Made by a program: the position numbers and the translations under genes. Under the pieces are notes generated by a model. The model saw only the letters and a list, made by a program, of their open reading frames with translations, did not search any database and was not told the DNA's origin. Shown here piece after piece: positions 22,854 through 32,262 of a stretch of 49,541 bases of DNA (the first letter of the stretch is position 1; each line of letters opens with the position of its first letter). The stretch lies in NCBI RefSeq assembly GCF_001870905.1, contig NZ_LNDC01000074.1:1-49541 (forward strand), written 5' to 3'. The stretch comes from Geitlerinema sp. PCC 9228. Its GTDB lineage: Bacteria; Cyanobacteriota; Cyanobacteriia; Cyanobacteriales; PCC-9228.

Positions 22854-25169
22854 ATGGCAAATTCCACAAGTATCACCGCCACAGCAGAGCCAAAACGCCA
22901 AGGATTGAGCTTACCCGCTTGGTTGGTTTTTGTTTGTATCGTTACCTTTACCGTCCTGCTAACCGCAGGCGCGGCCATTTGGAAAAACGCACCTCCCATC
23001 CCTGCCAGCATTCAATCTCCGGCAGAAGAAACCATCCTCAGCGGCGAGCAAATCCAACAAGGTCAAAAAACCTATCTCGGACGCGGCGGACAGCACATCG
23101 GCAGTATTTGGGGACACGGCAGCTACGTGGCTCCCGATTGGACTGCTGATGTCTTGCATCGCTGGGGACTGGCAACCGCTGGCGTGTTGTATCAAAACGA
23201 CCCCCAGTTCACCCAAGAAGACCTGGAATCCTTGCCAGCCGCCGAACGAGCCAGCTTGCAAACCCGGGTGCGAGAGCAGTTCAAAGCCAATCGTTACGAC
23301 GAGGACACGGAAAACCTACTGCTGACCAACTCGCAAGCGCAAGGGTTGAAACAAGTTTTTCGTGACTATCAAGAACTGCTTGCCAACGGTTCTGCTGACT
23401 ATGCCATTCCCAGGGATTGGTTTAGCAATCGCGACCAGATTCGCAATGTGACGGCTTTCTTTACTTGGACCGCTTGGGCCGCTTCTGCCAACCGGCCGGG
23501 AGCGCCTTTTTCTTACACGGCGAACTGGCCTCACGACGAACTCATTGGCAACGAAGCGCCGGGTCAGTTCGTTATTTGGTCCATTGTTTCGGTTATCGTT
23601 CTAATTGGTTCCATTGGCGGATTTTTGTTCCTGTATTTGGTTCAAGAAGGGGACGAAGTGCAGCCAGTGGCGGAACGTCCTGCCATCCGGTTGGCAACGC
23701 CTTCCCAGAAAGCTACCAGTTTGTTTTTCGGAGTCGCGATCGCGCTATTCTTAATACAGATTGGCATGGGAATGGTAACGGCACACTATGCCGTGGAAGG
23801 CGATGGCTTTTACGGCGTTCCCTTAGACCGCTTCTTGCCGTATGCCGCTTCCCGTACCTGGCACTTGCAGCTAGCTGTCTTTTGGATTGCCACCTGCTGG
23901 CTGGCAGCGGGTCTGTATTTTGGTCCTCGCTTTAGCAAACGGGAACCCAAAAAACAAGTTTGGGGAACCAGTGGCTTACTGGTGGCTTTGACTGTGGTCG
24001 TGGTCGGCTCCATGATTGGTTCTTTGGGAGGCGTTCACGGCATGTTCGGCAGCGACATGAGCTTTTTGTTCGGACACCAGGGATATGAATACGTAGAACT
24101 GGGTCGCGTTTGGCAATTGTTGCTCATTGCTGGCATGGTCCTGTGGCTGTGGTTGATGGTCCGCGCGCTTACCCCAGCTCTGAAACGGGAAGGCAGCCGC
24201 ACTGGGTTAAACCATTTCTTCCTGTACAGTTCCATTACCATTCCCGTGTTTTACGCCGCAGGATTGATGTACACCAACGAAACGCCGCTGAGCGTTGCTG
24301 AGTATTGGCGTTGGTGGGTGGTGCATTTGTGGGTAGAAGGCTTTTTTGAAGTCTTTGCTACCGTTGCGATCGCTTATTTGTGCAGTCAAATTGGTTTCTT
24401 GAAAAAATCTTCCGCTCTACGCGCCACCTACCTCACCACCATTCTCTATTTGGGAAGCGGCGTTATCGGTACCCTGCACCACCTCTATTTCGCAGGAACG
24501 CCAGCCTTTATTGCCGCCATTGGCTCGGTTTTCTCGGCGTTGGAAGTGGTTCCCCTAACCTTAATTGGCTTTGAAATTGTGAAAACCCTGCGTTTGTCCC
24601 GGCAAGCAGAAGGATTCTATCGCTGGCCGCTGCGTTTCTTCCTGGCGACCTGCTTCTGGAACTTGGTGGGTGCTGGCATCTTCGGTTTCTTAATCAATCC
24701 GCCGATTGTCTTGTACTATTCCCAAGGCTTGAACACCACCCCCATTCACGCACACTCGGCTTTGTTTGGGGTCTACGGTTGTCTGGCGTTGGCACTAATG
24801 CTGTTCGTATTGCGGGAAATCGTACCCGACCGTGCCTGGAACGAAAAACTGCTGCGTTTCTCGTTCTGGTCGATTAACGGCGGCTTGGTGTTGATGTTGG
24901 TACTGTCCATGATTCCCAACGGCTTTTACCAATTGGTGCAGTCGGTCAACCACGGCACTTGGTTTGCACGCAGTGCTGAGGTCACCCATTCTCCATGGAT
25001 AGAAACTATGGTTTGGTTGCGCATGCCTGGGGATATCATGTTCGCTATCGGCGCTGCGGCAATGGCTATCTTTACGGTTCGGGCCTTGTATGCAGTGTTC
25101 CAGCAGCCTACGGAAACCGCTGAGTTTCTAGAAACAGCGCCAGAATCGGAAGAAGAAGTCAAAGTCTAA
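22854..25169 (+). CDS. norB: Quinol-dependent nitric oxide reductase (qNOR)
   Basis: A 771-residue single-subunit NO reductase that reduces two NO to N2O with electrons from quinol in the membrane. The N-terminal NorC-like region (about 45-220) lacks a CxxCH haem c motif, as expected for qNOR. About fourteen membrane helices are present. Ligands are visible: H337 (TWHLQL) for low-spin haem b, H491 with E495 (VVHLWVEGFF), H542-H543 (TLHHLYFAGTP), E564 (ALEVVPL), and H632 and H634 (IHAHSALFG) for the haems. All ligands for the haem b3/FeB centre are retained. It ends the methyltransferase-unknown-norB unit. The role is probably NO detoxification, since no nitrite reductase is in the window. Confidence 0.95.
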   Translation: MANSTSITATAEPKRQGLSLPAWLVFVCIVTFTVLLTAGAAIWKNAPPIPASIQSPAEETILSGEQIQQGQKTYLGRGGQHIGSIWGHGSYVAPDWTADVLHRWGLATAGVLYQNDPQFTQEDLESLPAAERASLQTRVREQFKANRYDEDTENLLLTNSQAQGLKQVFRDYQELLANGSADYAIPRDWFSNRDQIRNVTAFFTWTAWAASANRPGAPFSYTANWPHDELIGNEAPGQFVIWSIVSVIVLIGSIGGFLFLYLVQEGDEVQPVAERPAIRLATPSQKATSLFFGVAIALFLIQIGMGMVTAHYAVEGDGFYGVPLDRFLPYAASRTWHLQLAVFWIATCWLAAGLYFGPRFSKREPKKQVWGTSGLLVALTVVVVGSMIGSLGGVHGMFGSDMSFLFGHQGYEYVELGRVWQLLLIAGMVLWLWLMVRALTPALKREGSRTGLNHFFLYSSITIPVFYAAGLMYTNETPLSVAEYWRWWVVHLWVEGFFEVFATVAIAYLCSQIGFLKKSSALRATYLTTILYLGSGVIGTLHHLYFAGTPAFIAAIGSVFSALEVVPLTLIGFEIVKTLRLSRQAEGFYRWPLRFFLATCFWNLVGAGIFGFLINPPIVLYYSQGLNTTPIHAHSALFGVYGCLALALMLFVLREIVPDRAWNEKLLRFSFWSINGGLVLMLVLSMIPNGFYQLVQSVNHGTWFARSAEVTHSPWIETMVWLRMPGDIMFAIGAAAMAIFTVRALYAVFQQPTETAEFLETAPESEEEVKV

Positions 25170-25175
25170 ATTGCC

Positions 25176-25495
25176 GTTTTTGTCGGGTGGGCATTATTGC
25201 TCACCCACGGAATTTCTGATTTTTGTGCGGGGAATCTTGCATTGCAATTTCCCATTTAGCTCCAGTTTTTGTAGGGTGGGCAATGCCCACCTTACGGAAT
25301 TTCTGATTTTCATGTTGGAAATTTATCGCCATCAAAGCAATTAAGCTCTAGCAATTTCTTGGCACTTATCATCCAGCAACTTTGTTGTAAGGTGGGCAAT
25401 GCCCACCCAAGGAATTTATGATTTTTATGTTGGATATGTCGCGTTATACAAGCAATTAAGCTCTGGCAATTTCCTCAAATTTCCCATCTAGGTCC
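25176..25495. repeat. Three-unit tandem repeat that includes the hisG tail
   Basis: Units start at 25176, 25265 and 25380 (about 89, 115 and 116 bases). Each opens with a GGTGGGC...GCCCACC hairpin, then GGAATTTcTGATTTT. Unit 2 carries GCAATTAAGCTCTAGCAATT, a near copy of the sequence in unit 3 that spans the hisG stop and last codons. Unit 1 has TTTCCCATTTAGCTCC, which matches TTTCCCATCTAGGTCC inside hisG. The hairpins lie between convergent norB and hisG and may act as terminators. Confidence 0.75.
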
Positions 25496-26502
25496 AATTT
25501 TTCTAGGAATTCCAAGTAATTTTGCGACTTCTCGCGGAATACATACTTGGGAGAGAAAACAGTAATATCCTGACCGCCAGCATTGCGTAAGTGTTTTACG
25601 GCATCCATGAGCCGTTTTTCTTCCACAACAATGGTGACGGCATACCAGTTATTTTCGCCACTGCCAGAATATACTTTAGACACCGTCGGTCCGCGCAAAC
25701 CAGCCACACCAGCTAGTTCCTGATTTTGCATCAGGGATTTGCCTACTTCATCGTCGGAGTTGCCTTGCACGTTGGCGCTGATGGAGATATATTTTTTCGC
25801 CTCCATTTGCGCTTCGATTAACTCCAACATCAACTTGGTGGTGTTGAGCTTTTCGGGGTCGCGAGCCAGCAATCGTTTGTTGCCAATCAGACAAGCTTGC
25901 GAGTCGAGCATGGTGCCGCCGGAAATGGGTTTGAGGCGATTTTCCCGTAAGGTGGTGCCGGTGGAGGTCACATCCGCGATCGCATCGGCGTATCCCATAC
26001 TGGGAGCGGCTTCCATGGCACCGTGAGCTTCCACCAGGGAAAAGTAAATCACCCGTTTTTGATACAACCACTGGCGGGTGAGATTGGGATATTTGGTCGC
26101 AATGCGCAACTCCCGACCTTTTTCCTTGAACGACAAAGTTAGGTCCGCCAGGTCTTCGATGGAGTTCACATCCAACCAGCTATCGGGAACCGCCAGCACC
26201 AACTGGCATTTTCCGTATCCCAAACGCTCGCGGATGGTAATCACATCGTCGTGGTCTACCCCCATTTCCCGCACCACATCGTAGCCGGTAATTCCCAAAT
26301 CGGCGCTACCTTCGCGCACTTTGGTAAAAATATCGGGAGCGCGTTGGAACAAAACCGAAATATGGGGTACGGAAGGGATGCTGCCGACGTACTGGCGTTC
26401 GTTGGGTCGGGATACTTTTAACCCCGAGGCGGCTAAAAAGGCTCTGGTGTCGGAATCTAAGGCACCTTTGCTGGGAATGGCTAGTCTCAAAGACGATTGC
26501 AT
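25456..26502 (-). CDS. hisG: ATP phosphoribosyltransferase, long form with C-terminal domain
   Basis: A 348-residue enzyme for the first step of histidine synthesis (ATP + PRPP to phosphoribosyl-ATP). The catalytic part shows LRLAIPSKGAL at the N-terminus and the PRPP loop ADAIADVTSTGTTLREN (172-188). Residues about 240-345 form the HisG_C regulatory domain (YISISANVQ ... YAVTIVVEEKRLMDAVKHLRNAGGQDITVFSP). This long form should not need HisZ, whereas many bacteria with short HisG use a HisRS-like HisZ. Here a HisRS-like gene lies 35 bases upstream in the same operon. The last codons overlap the tandem repeat that follows. Confidence 0.88.
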   Translation of the reverse strand: MQSSLRLAIPSKGALDSDTRAFLAASGLKVSRPNERQYVGSIPSVPHISVLFQRAPDIFTKVREGSADLGITGYDVVREMGVDHDDVITIRERLGYGKCQLVLAVPDSWLDVNSIEDLADLTLSFKEKGRELRIATKYPNLTRQWLYQKRVIYFSLVEAHGAMEAAPSMGYADAIADVTSTGTTLRENRLKPISGGTMLDSQACLIGNKRLLARDPEKLNTTKLMLELIEAQMEAKKYISISANVQGNSDDEVGKSLMQNQELAGVAGLRGPTVSKVYSGSGENNWYAVTIVVEEKRLMDAVKHLRNAGGQDITVFSPKYVFREKSQNYLEFLEKLDLDGKFEEIARA

Positions 26503-26537
26503 GACTCGTATCCTTCGCTCAATTAGGAGTATCTTCG

Positions 26538-28088
26538 TTAAGAGGGGGACTGCTGCACCGATTGGATATATTCAACAGCTTCGGGAATGGAAAATTGCTG
26601 CTGCTGTCCGGAAGCCAAATGTTTAACCCTGACTAAATTTTGGGTTTTTTCTTCCGAACCGACAACCACAGCAAAGGGAATGTTGGTTCTGTCAGCATAT
26701 TGGAAGTTGCTCGACAGTTGCTTGCCGCGAATGGCCATTTGCACGCGCAGTTGGTACTGGCGCAGTTTCTCCGCCACTTCAATGGCATAGCTGTTTTCCC
26801 CTTCGCTGACGGGAATCATTAAAATATCGGCAGGTCGCGACGTTTTTTCCAGCAATCCTTCTTGTTCGCTGGCCCAACGCAATCGTTCGATGCCGTAGGA
26901 AAAGCCAGTGGCAGGGATGCTTTTGCGAGAACCGAGGGTGGCAATTAGTTCGTCGTATCGACCGCCACCGCACAACTGGCGGGTTTCCTTGCCGGTGTCG
27001 TAGTGAATTTCAAAGACGGTGCTGGTGTAGTATTGCAAACCGCGACTCATGCCAAAGTCCACGTAAATGCGGCTTTTGTCGATATGGTAGGCATCGAGAG
27101 CCGTAATTAACTCCCGCAGGTGGTTGAGTGCCGAACTTTCGATGTGGTGGGAAGCAAGCAGTTTTTCGGCGGCGGGAAAGACTTCTTCGGGGGTTCCCCG
27201 CAACTGGCTCAATTCCTGCATGAAGTCCAAAGCATGGTTTAACATGGGACTTTGGTCTTGGCGGCGGATTTTGGCGAGCAATCGGTCGGCAATTTCATCC
27301 GGGTCGCGGGTGCGGTCGAGACGGATGTTCATGCTCTCGATTAGTTCTAGGATAGCGGATTTGGCTTCGCGATCGCCCATTTGTTGGAACAGGCGCACCA
27401 GTTTTTGGGTTCCCTCGGGATTGGAAGCGGTGGGGTCTTCTTCGGTGTACGGTTCAAAATCGGGGTAAATTTCTTGCAAACGTTGGATGACCTGGTGTTT
27501 TCCTTCTTTGCGTAGGGTTTCCATGCTAGCCATGAGGAAACTACACAGGCGATTTTCTAGCTGGAGACGTTCCAAAAACGTTCCCAGAACTTGATTGTTT
27601 CCCAAGGCCAGGTAGTAATTTTTGAGACCGAGTTGTTCCAATCCCTTGCAAGCCAGCGCAATGGATTCCGCATCCGCCATTACACCAGCAGCGCCAATGA
27701 GTTCGATTCCCATTTGGTTGAACTGGCGCGATCGCCCCCGTTGCGGCTTCTCGTAGCGAAACGCCGGACCTTGGTAGTACAATCGTACCGGCAGCGGTTC
27801 TGCCTGCAGGTTATCGATATAGGCACGCGCAATGGAAGCCGTCAGTTCCGGCCGCAAACACAGGCGGCGGTTGTGGTGGGTAAAATCGTAGGTACGCGCA
27901 ATTAAATCCTCGCCAGATTTGCGCAAATATAGCTCCGTATGTTCGATAATGGGAACGTCAATGGGACGATAGCCAAAGGATTCAAAGCTATTTTGCAGGA
28001 TGGTTTGGATTTTTTGGTCGGCATGGCAGGTGTCCCAGAGAACATCGCTAACACCCCGCACTCGTTCTACTTTTTTGGGAGTTCGCAT
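26538..28088 (-). CDS. hisS: Histidyl-tRNA synthetase-like protein
   Basis: A 516-residue class II synthetase fold. Motif 2 is YYQGPAFRYEKPQRGRSRQF (105-124), motif 3 is GFSYGIERL (395-403), and residues about 420-510 form a HisRS-type anticodon-binding domain (ADILMIPV ... FAVVVGSEE). Two HisRS signatures deviate. LRPEGTA is LRPELTA (79-85) and RGLDYYTGTVFE reads RGLQYYTSTVFE (349-360). An insert of about 100 residues (180-330) makes it longer than typical HisRS. HisZ lacks the anticodon domain, so a synthetase is favoured, but the operon with hisG keeps a regulatory role open. The ATG at 28088 is chosen; the upstream extension is not family-like. Confidence 0.75.
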   Translation of the reverse strand: MRTPKKVERVRGVSDVLWDTCHADQKIQTILQNSFESFGYRPIDVPIIEHTELYLRKSGEDLIARTYDFTHHNRRLCLRPELTASIARAYIDNLQAEPLPVRLYYQGPAFRYEKPQRGRSRQFNQMGIELIGAAGVMADAESIALACKGLEQLGLKNYYLALGNNQVLGTFLERLQLENRLCSFLMASMETLRKEGKHQVIQRLQEIYPDFEPYTEEDPTASNPEGTQKLVRLFQQMGDREAKSAILELIESMNIRLDRTRDPDEIADRLLAKIRRQDQSPMLNHALDFMQELSQLRGTPEEVFPAAEKLLASHHIESSALNHLRELITALDAYHIDKSRIYVDFGMSRGLQYYTSTVFEIHYDTGKETRQLCGGGRYDELIATLGSRKSIPATGFSYGIERLRWASEQEGLLEKTSRPADILMIPVSEGENSYAIEVAEKLRQYQLRVQMAIRGKQLSSNFQYADRTNIPFAVVVGSEEKTQNLVRVKHLASGQQQQFSIPEAVEYIQSVQQSPS

Positions 28089-28243
28089 GGATGGTTGTTT
28101 TGGCTCTTGACTATTTATATAGTTTGGGAAAATAAAATTTATACCAGCAACAGCATTTGATGCTTTGGGAATCCCCCACGCGAACGGCAAACCAATACAA
28201 TGGTATGACGCGATCGCGCCTTGATACTGTACCACTTTCGCGG

Positions 28244-30424
28244 TCACAACCAAAAGGGAATCTGACCTTGGGAATTGTTGGGTCTTATACCTCTCAAGGC
28301 TAAATAGCCAATTTTATCGCTGTAATGGATAGAAACCGGCAATCTTGGCGGTCTGAGGGAACCGTAGTGCAAAAGCGTTAGTGCCAATACCGATTTTATC
28401 GCCTTGTCAATTCCTAATGATGTATCGCTACGAAGATGCAAAGGTTGCGGCGTGGAATTTTGAAAAGGCGGCAGCGACGAAACCAAAAATGCTTCCGTCT
28501 CGCTAATTTTAAAAATAGTTCCTTTGGCAGGCTGAATGATGCCATGGGGATTTTCATCGCTTTTGTGTTTCTCGCTTTGACAGTACAATCGAGGCGCATC
28601 GTTTTTAATTATCTCCACTAAATAAAAAGTAGCACCTAATTGTACGGCTCGTTGCTGCAAAGCGGCTTTTTCGTTGCCACGAAATAACCCATCCCGGTGA
28701 ATAACGACGTGTTTGCCAGCAAAATGATGGTAGGGAAACAAGGCTTCCAAAACTTTATCGGGAATCGTTTCCCCTTCAATGGCCGTATCGTTGATGGTAT
28801 ATTTCACCAAATCGCCATCATTGCAGTAAATTCTGGCAATAGCTGTGGTATTGATGGAACCAGGCAAATCTTTTTTCTTTTCCCTCGCTACATCCAATCC
28901 CACAATAAAATCGGTGAATGGCAAGGGGTCTGCTAAAACAAAGGGGATGTTTCCCGTTTTTCCTAAAATTCCCAATACCATATTTCCCAAAGCATATTGA
29001 TTTTTAAGGGTCGATTCGTAAATACACTGGCTGGGTAAGTCGTTGTTGATGGTAATCGATTTCAATAGTTCGTAAGGTTCTTCCTGATTGCCAAGACGAT
29101 CTGGTAAAATACATAGCAATAAATGGGGATTTTTGGCTTGTGCATCGCGTACGGCTTTTTCTAGTTCTACTCGGGAAAAATTCTGAATGGTGGTTTTGCT
29201 AATTTTAAAACCAATATCAAATCCTATTTTGTGGAATATATCTTTAATATTTTGACTGAAATTAGTTTTATTACTCTGCGGACGGCAATCCAAAACAAAG
29301 ACTTTAATTTGTTTGCTTTGAAAATCCGATCTTTTTTTGTAAACGCCAAATTTTTGCAGGCTTTGCAATAGGGATTTGCCATTATTGGCTGCCACGATTT
29401 GATTATTCCCAAATTTGAGCCTGCTAGAACTGGCAATTTCAGAAGCCGATGTAAAATATTTCTTTTGGTCTTGGTATTGAGAACTGTACAAGTGTTTATG
29501 CAAAACCTGCACAATTTTATCTACAATACTGTAGCGTTGTTCGGGAGATAACCGCAGATCGTTCACAACTTTCTCGGCGTTTAGATTGAATATTTTTAAA
29601 GTATTCATTGTGACGATGGGTTGCAAAGCGGAAATGAGATAGTCGTATTTTCTGCGATTGGCTTCAATTTTTACCAACCATTCTTCATCTGGTGCGTTTT
29701 GAATCTTTTCTTTGGTGGCTGGATTTTTGGTAAGTGCCAGCAAGCGTTCTCGATGTTCTTTCAGCTGACCCACAATTTGTACGATTTTTCCTTTAAAATC
29801 TTGAGCTTTTACCAAAACCCACAAGCCAATCAGTTCTTCAATATGATTCTGCCTGTTCGCAAAGTTGTAAAAATCTATACTGTACAGCAACTCAGACGTA
29901 ATGGAAATGGAAATTGCAGGTTCTCCCCAAATATCCCAACCGCGCGTTGACCAATTGCGTCTTACGGTTAGATTTTGAATCGTGTGACTATAGGATTTTA
30001 AAATTTGTTGGATTTTTTGGTTGAAGGGTTTTCTTTTATCTTGAAGCAAAGTACGATTGACGTAATCTGCGATCGCTTGGGGATGGGGTTGCCAAGTAGG
30101 ATCGGGAAAAATCGCATGTAAATGGTAAAAATCCTGGGGATGTTGTTCCCAAATTTGGTTCAAAGCTTCGTTGAGTTCCGTTTGACTTTTTTGTTGGGTG
30201 GAAATTAAAAAACCTCGCGACCAAAACCATGCATCCTGGTTGTTGGCAGCAAAAACCGTTCTCAAACGATAGGAGAGCTGAGCGCCAACTTTGCGGTAAC
30301 TATCGCTACCGTTGACTTGGATTTTATAAGCGTATAGAGGCGGAATTTTATCTCTGTTAATCGGAAAAAATTCGGCAATGATATTTTGATTGTTCGGCGT
30401 ATCTGTATCTTGGTTGGCAAACAT
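28244..30424 (-). CDS. ago: Long prokaryotic Argonaute (pAgo), apparently catalytic
   Basis: A 726-residue Argonaute, expected to use short DNA or RNA guides to cut invading nucleic acid. The PIWI domain shows the tetrad as D511 (VGLDVAREK), a Glu-finger candidate E552 (IEGETIP), D578 (VIHRDGLFRG) and D703 (SIHYSDKIGYLAL). The MID pocket carries Y469, K474, Q476 and K489 (IYESTLKNQ ... GILGKTGN), the usual 5'-phosphate set. N and PAZ-like regions occupy the first half. The length resembles characterised cyanobacterial pAgos. The gene looks more AT-rich than its neighbours. I chose the ATG at 30424; an upstream start adds 38 unlikely residues. There is no partner nuclease or helicase in the same operon. 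Confidence 0.9.
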   Translation of the reverse strand: MFANQDTDTPNNQNIIAEFFPINRDKIPPLYAYKIQVNGSDSYRKVGAQLSYRLRTVFAANNQDAWFWSRGFLISTQQKSQTELNEALNQIWEQHPQDFYHLHAIFPDPTWQPHPQAIADYVNRTLLQDKRKPFNQKIQQILKSYSHTIQNLTVRRNWSTRGWDIWGEPAISISITSELLYSIDFYNFANRQNHIEELIGLWVLVKAQDFKGKIVQIVGQLKEHRERLLALTKNPATKEKIQNAPDEEWLVKIEANRRKYDYLISALQPIVTMNTLKIFNLNAEKVVNDLRLSPEQRYSIVDKIVQVLHKHLYSSQYQDQKKYFTSASEIASSSRLKFGNNQIVAANNGKSLLQSLQKFGVYKKRSDFQSKQIKVFVLDCRPQSNKTNFSQNIKDIFHKIGFDIGFKISKTTIQNFSRVELEKAVRDAQAKNPHLLLCILPDRLGNQEEPYELLKSITINNDLPSQCIYESTLKNQYALGNMVLGILGKTGNIPFVLADPLPFTDFIVGLDVAREKKKDLPGSINTTAIARIYCNDGDLVKYTINDTAIEGETIPDKVLEALFPYHHFAGKHVVIHRDGLFRGNEKAALQQRAVQLGATFYLVEIIKNDAPRLYCQSEKHKSDENPHGIIQPAKGTIFKISETEAFLVSSLPPFQNSTPQPLHLRSDTSLGIDKAIKSVLALTLLHYGSLRPPRLPVSIHYSDKIGYLALRGIRPNNSQGQIPFWL

Positions 30425-30577
30425 ATTGTCTGTAAAAATTGGAACTAGATTGTTATAACAGGATTGATAATTAAATTTTTCCCTAGTTCTCCCATAGGAA
30501 GATTTGACGCGATCGCTTGCTGCCAAACCCCCCAACAAGTAGTACGATAAACCAAAGTGCGCCGAAATTGAACACGA

Positions 30578-31630
30578 ATGACCGAGTCTACCGTATCGCC
30601 AACCGTTAACTGGACAACTTTACTACAGCAACTGCTGGACCAACAATCCCTCACCAGCAGCCAAGCCGCCGAACTCATGCAAGGATGGCTAAACGAAAGC
30701 GTTCCTCCCATGCTTTCTGGTGCCATCCTAGCCGCATTGCAAGCCAAAGGCGTTTCTGCCACGGAACTAGCAGGAATGGCCCAAGTATTGCAAGCGCAAT
30801 CTTTACAAACGCCAAACCGTTCTTATGATGAACCTGTCATCGACACCTGCGGCACTGGCGGCGATGGTGCTTCCACCTTCAATATTTCCACCGCCGTTGC
30901 CTTTGTAGCGGCAGCCGCTGGCGTCAAAGTTGCCAAACACGGCAATCGTTCCGCCTCCAGCAAAGTGGGTTCGGCGGATGTCTTGGAAACCTTGGGAGTG
31001 CATCTGAGTGCCAATCCCGACCGGGTTTACGAAGCCTTGGATGCTGTAGGCATCACCTTTTTATTTGCACCGGGATGGCACCCAGCCATGAAAGCCGTGG
31101 CACCCATTCGCAAAACCTTGAAAGTGCGTACGGTCTTTAATTTACTCGGACCTTTGGTCAATCCCCTACGACCCACCAGTCAAGTTTTAGGAGTCTTTGA
31201 CAGCCAGTTGGTGGAAACCTTGGCACAAGCATTAAATTTGTTACAGACCAGAAGTGCCATTGTTTTACACGGTCGGGAAGGATTGGACGAAGCCGGTTTG
31301 GGATACATTACCGATTTGGCCATTTTATCCCAAGGGGAAGTAGAATTAACGACATTGACCCCGCAAGCCTTTGGACTGTTGCCAGTTGGCTTAGATGCTT
31401 TGCGGGGTGGCAATTTACAAGAAAACGCCGATATTTTGCGGCAAGTTTTGCAAGGAAAAGGCACCGCCGCACAAATGGATGTGGTGGCGTTAAATGCTTC
31501 CCTGGCGTTACAAGTAGGAGAAGCCGTACCCATGGGAGACCATATTCAAGGAATTACTGTGGCTAAGGACATCCTATCTGCTGGTACGGCTTGGTCGAAA
31601 TTAGAAGAGCTGGTAAACTATCTAAAATGA
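30578..31630 (+). CDS. trpD: Anthranilate phosphoribosyltransferase
   Basis: A 350-residue enzyme of tryptophan synthesis that joins anthranilate and PRPP. The PRPP loop [17 protein letters not shown] is intact, followed by [18 protein letters not shown], which binds the pyrophosphate and Mg2+, and by [21 protein letters not shown], which lines the anthranilate tunnel. The ATG at 30578 is 153 bases from the divergent Argonaute start. It is not next to other trp genes, which is usual in cyanobacteria. A T8 run follows the stop but I see no strong hairpin. Confidence 0.94.
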   Translation: MTESTVSPTVNWTTLLQQLLDQQSLTSSQAAELMQGWLNESVPPMLSGAILAALQAKGVSATELAGMAQVLQAQSLQTPNRSYDEPVIDTCGTGGDGASTFNISTAVAFVAAAAGVKVAKHGNRSASSKVGSADVLETLGVHLSANPDRVYEALDAVGITFLFAPGWHPAMKAVAPIRKTLKVRTVFNLLGPLVNPLRPTSQVLGVFDSQLVETLAQALNLLQTRSAIVLHGREGLDEAGLGYITDLAILSQGEVELTTLTPQAFGLLPVGLDALRGGNLQENADILRQVLQGKGTAAQMDVVALNASLALQVGEAVPMGDHIQGITVAKDILSAGTAWSKLEELVNYLK

Positions 31631-31640
31631 GGTCTTTTTT

Positions 31641-32207
31641 TTAGTCACGTTCGCGCAAAACCACCACATCCTCCCGGATGGTTACGTCAAAATCGCCAAA
31701 AAAGCTTTGTCCTAACAACCCCAAATCAATGCGATTGCCAATAGCGACGCGGATATTTTCCCGTTTTAAACCACCGGCTTCTACAGAGTCTACACGACCG
31801 GTTTGAAATTCCGCTTCTCGGTCGCTGGCCGTTTCCACAATTGCCGTACCTTCCGGTTCGACACCCAACTCCTGCGCCACCTGTTCGCTAATTAAAATAC
31901 CACTGGCACCAGTATCAAAAAGCATTTCAAAGGTTTGGTTCCCATTGAAGGTAACCTCCACAACCGGAACCCTGCCTTTGCGACGTTGGATGGGAATTTC
32001 ATAGACCCCCGATTGCGCGTTTTGGTTGCTGCTGCTATTTGGCGAAGCTTCTAGTTCGACTTGTTGACCCTGACAGACATTATTCAGGTCAACAATTTCA
32101 CCATTGGGGGAAACCATGAAGCAACCAGGCTGTTCCTGGGAAGTGGCACCGGGGATGAGAAAAAATGTTCCTGTGGTAAAAATTAATGCACTTAGAAAGG
32201 ACTTCAT
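31641..32207 (-). CDS. Secreted retropepsin-like aspartic protease
   Basis: A 188-residue protein with an N-terminal signal (FLSALIFTTGTFFLIPGATS) and a clan AA single-domain aspartic protease fold. The catalytic motif is LFDTGASGILIS, preceded by VPVVEVTFNGNQTFEM; the partner glycine region reads LGLLGQSFFGDFDVTI. Retropepsin-like enzymes act as homodimers. It is probably periplasmic or lumenal. The ATG at 32207 is favoured because the 56-residue upstream extension reads into the carA leader without a signal peptide. It is divergent from carA with only 55 bases between starts, so the promoters overlap. Confidence 0.82.
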   Translation of the reverse strand: MKSFLSALIFTTGTFFLIPGATSQEQPGCFMVSPNGEIVDLNNVCQGQQVELEASPNSSSNQNAQSGVYEIPIQRRKGRVPVVEVTFNGNQTFEMLFDTGASGILISEQVAQELGVEPEGTAIVETASDREAEFQTGRVDSVEAGGLKRENIRVAIGNRIDLGLLGQSFFGDFDVTIREDVVVLRERD

Positions 32208-32262
32208 AGGTATAATCTCGTGATAACAGCAACATAACAGCAAACGAGCTTCGTAGTTTATT

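Noticed and set aside
22959-23261. 100-codon minus-strand ORF inside norB
   Set aside because: It lies entirely within a gene with a complete set of catalytic ligands and shows no family similarity.
25176-25455. Possible CRISPR-like array of palindromic repeats
   Set aside because: There are only three units, they are unequal in length, and the intervening sequence is itself repeated and derived from hisG, not unique spacers.
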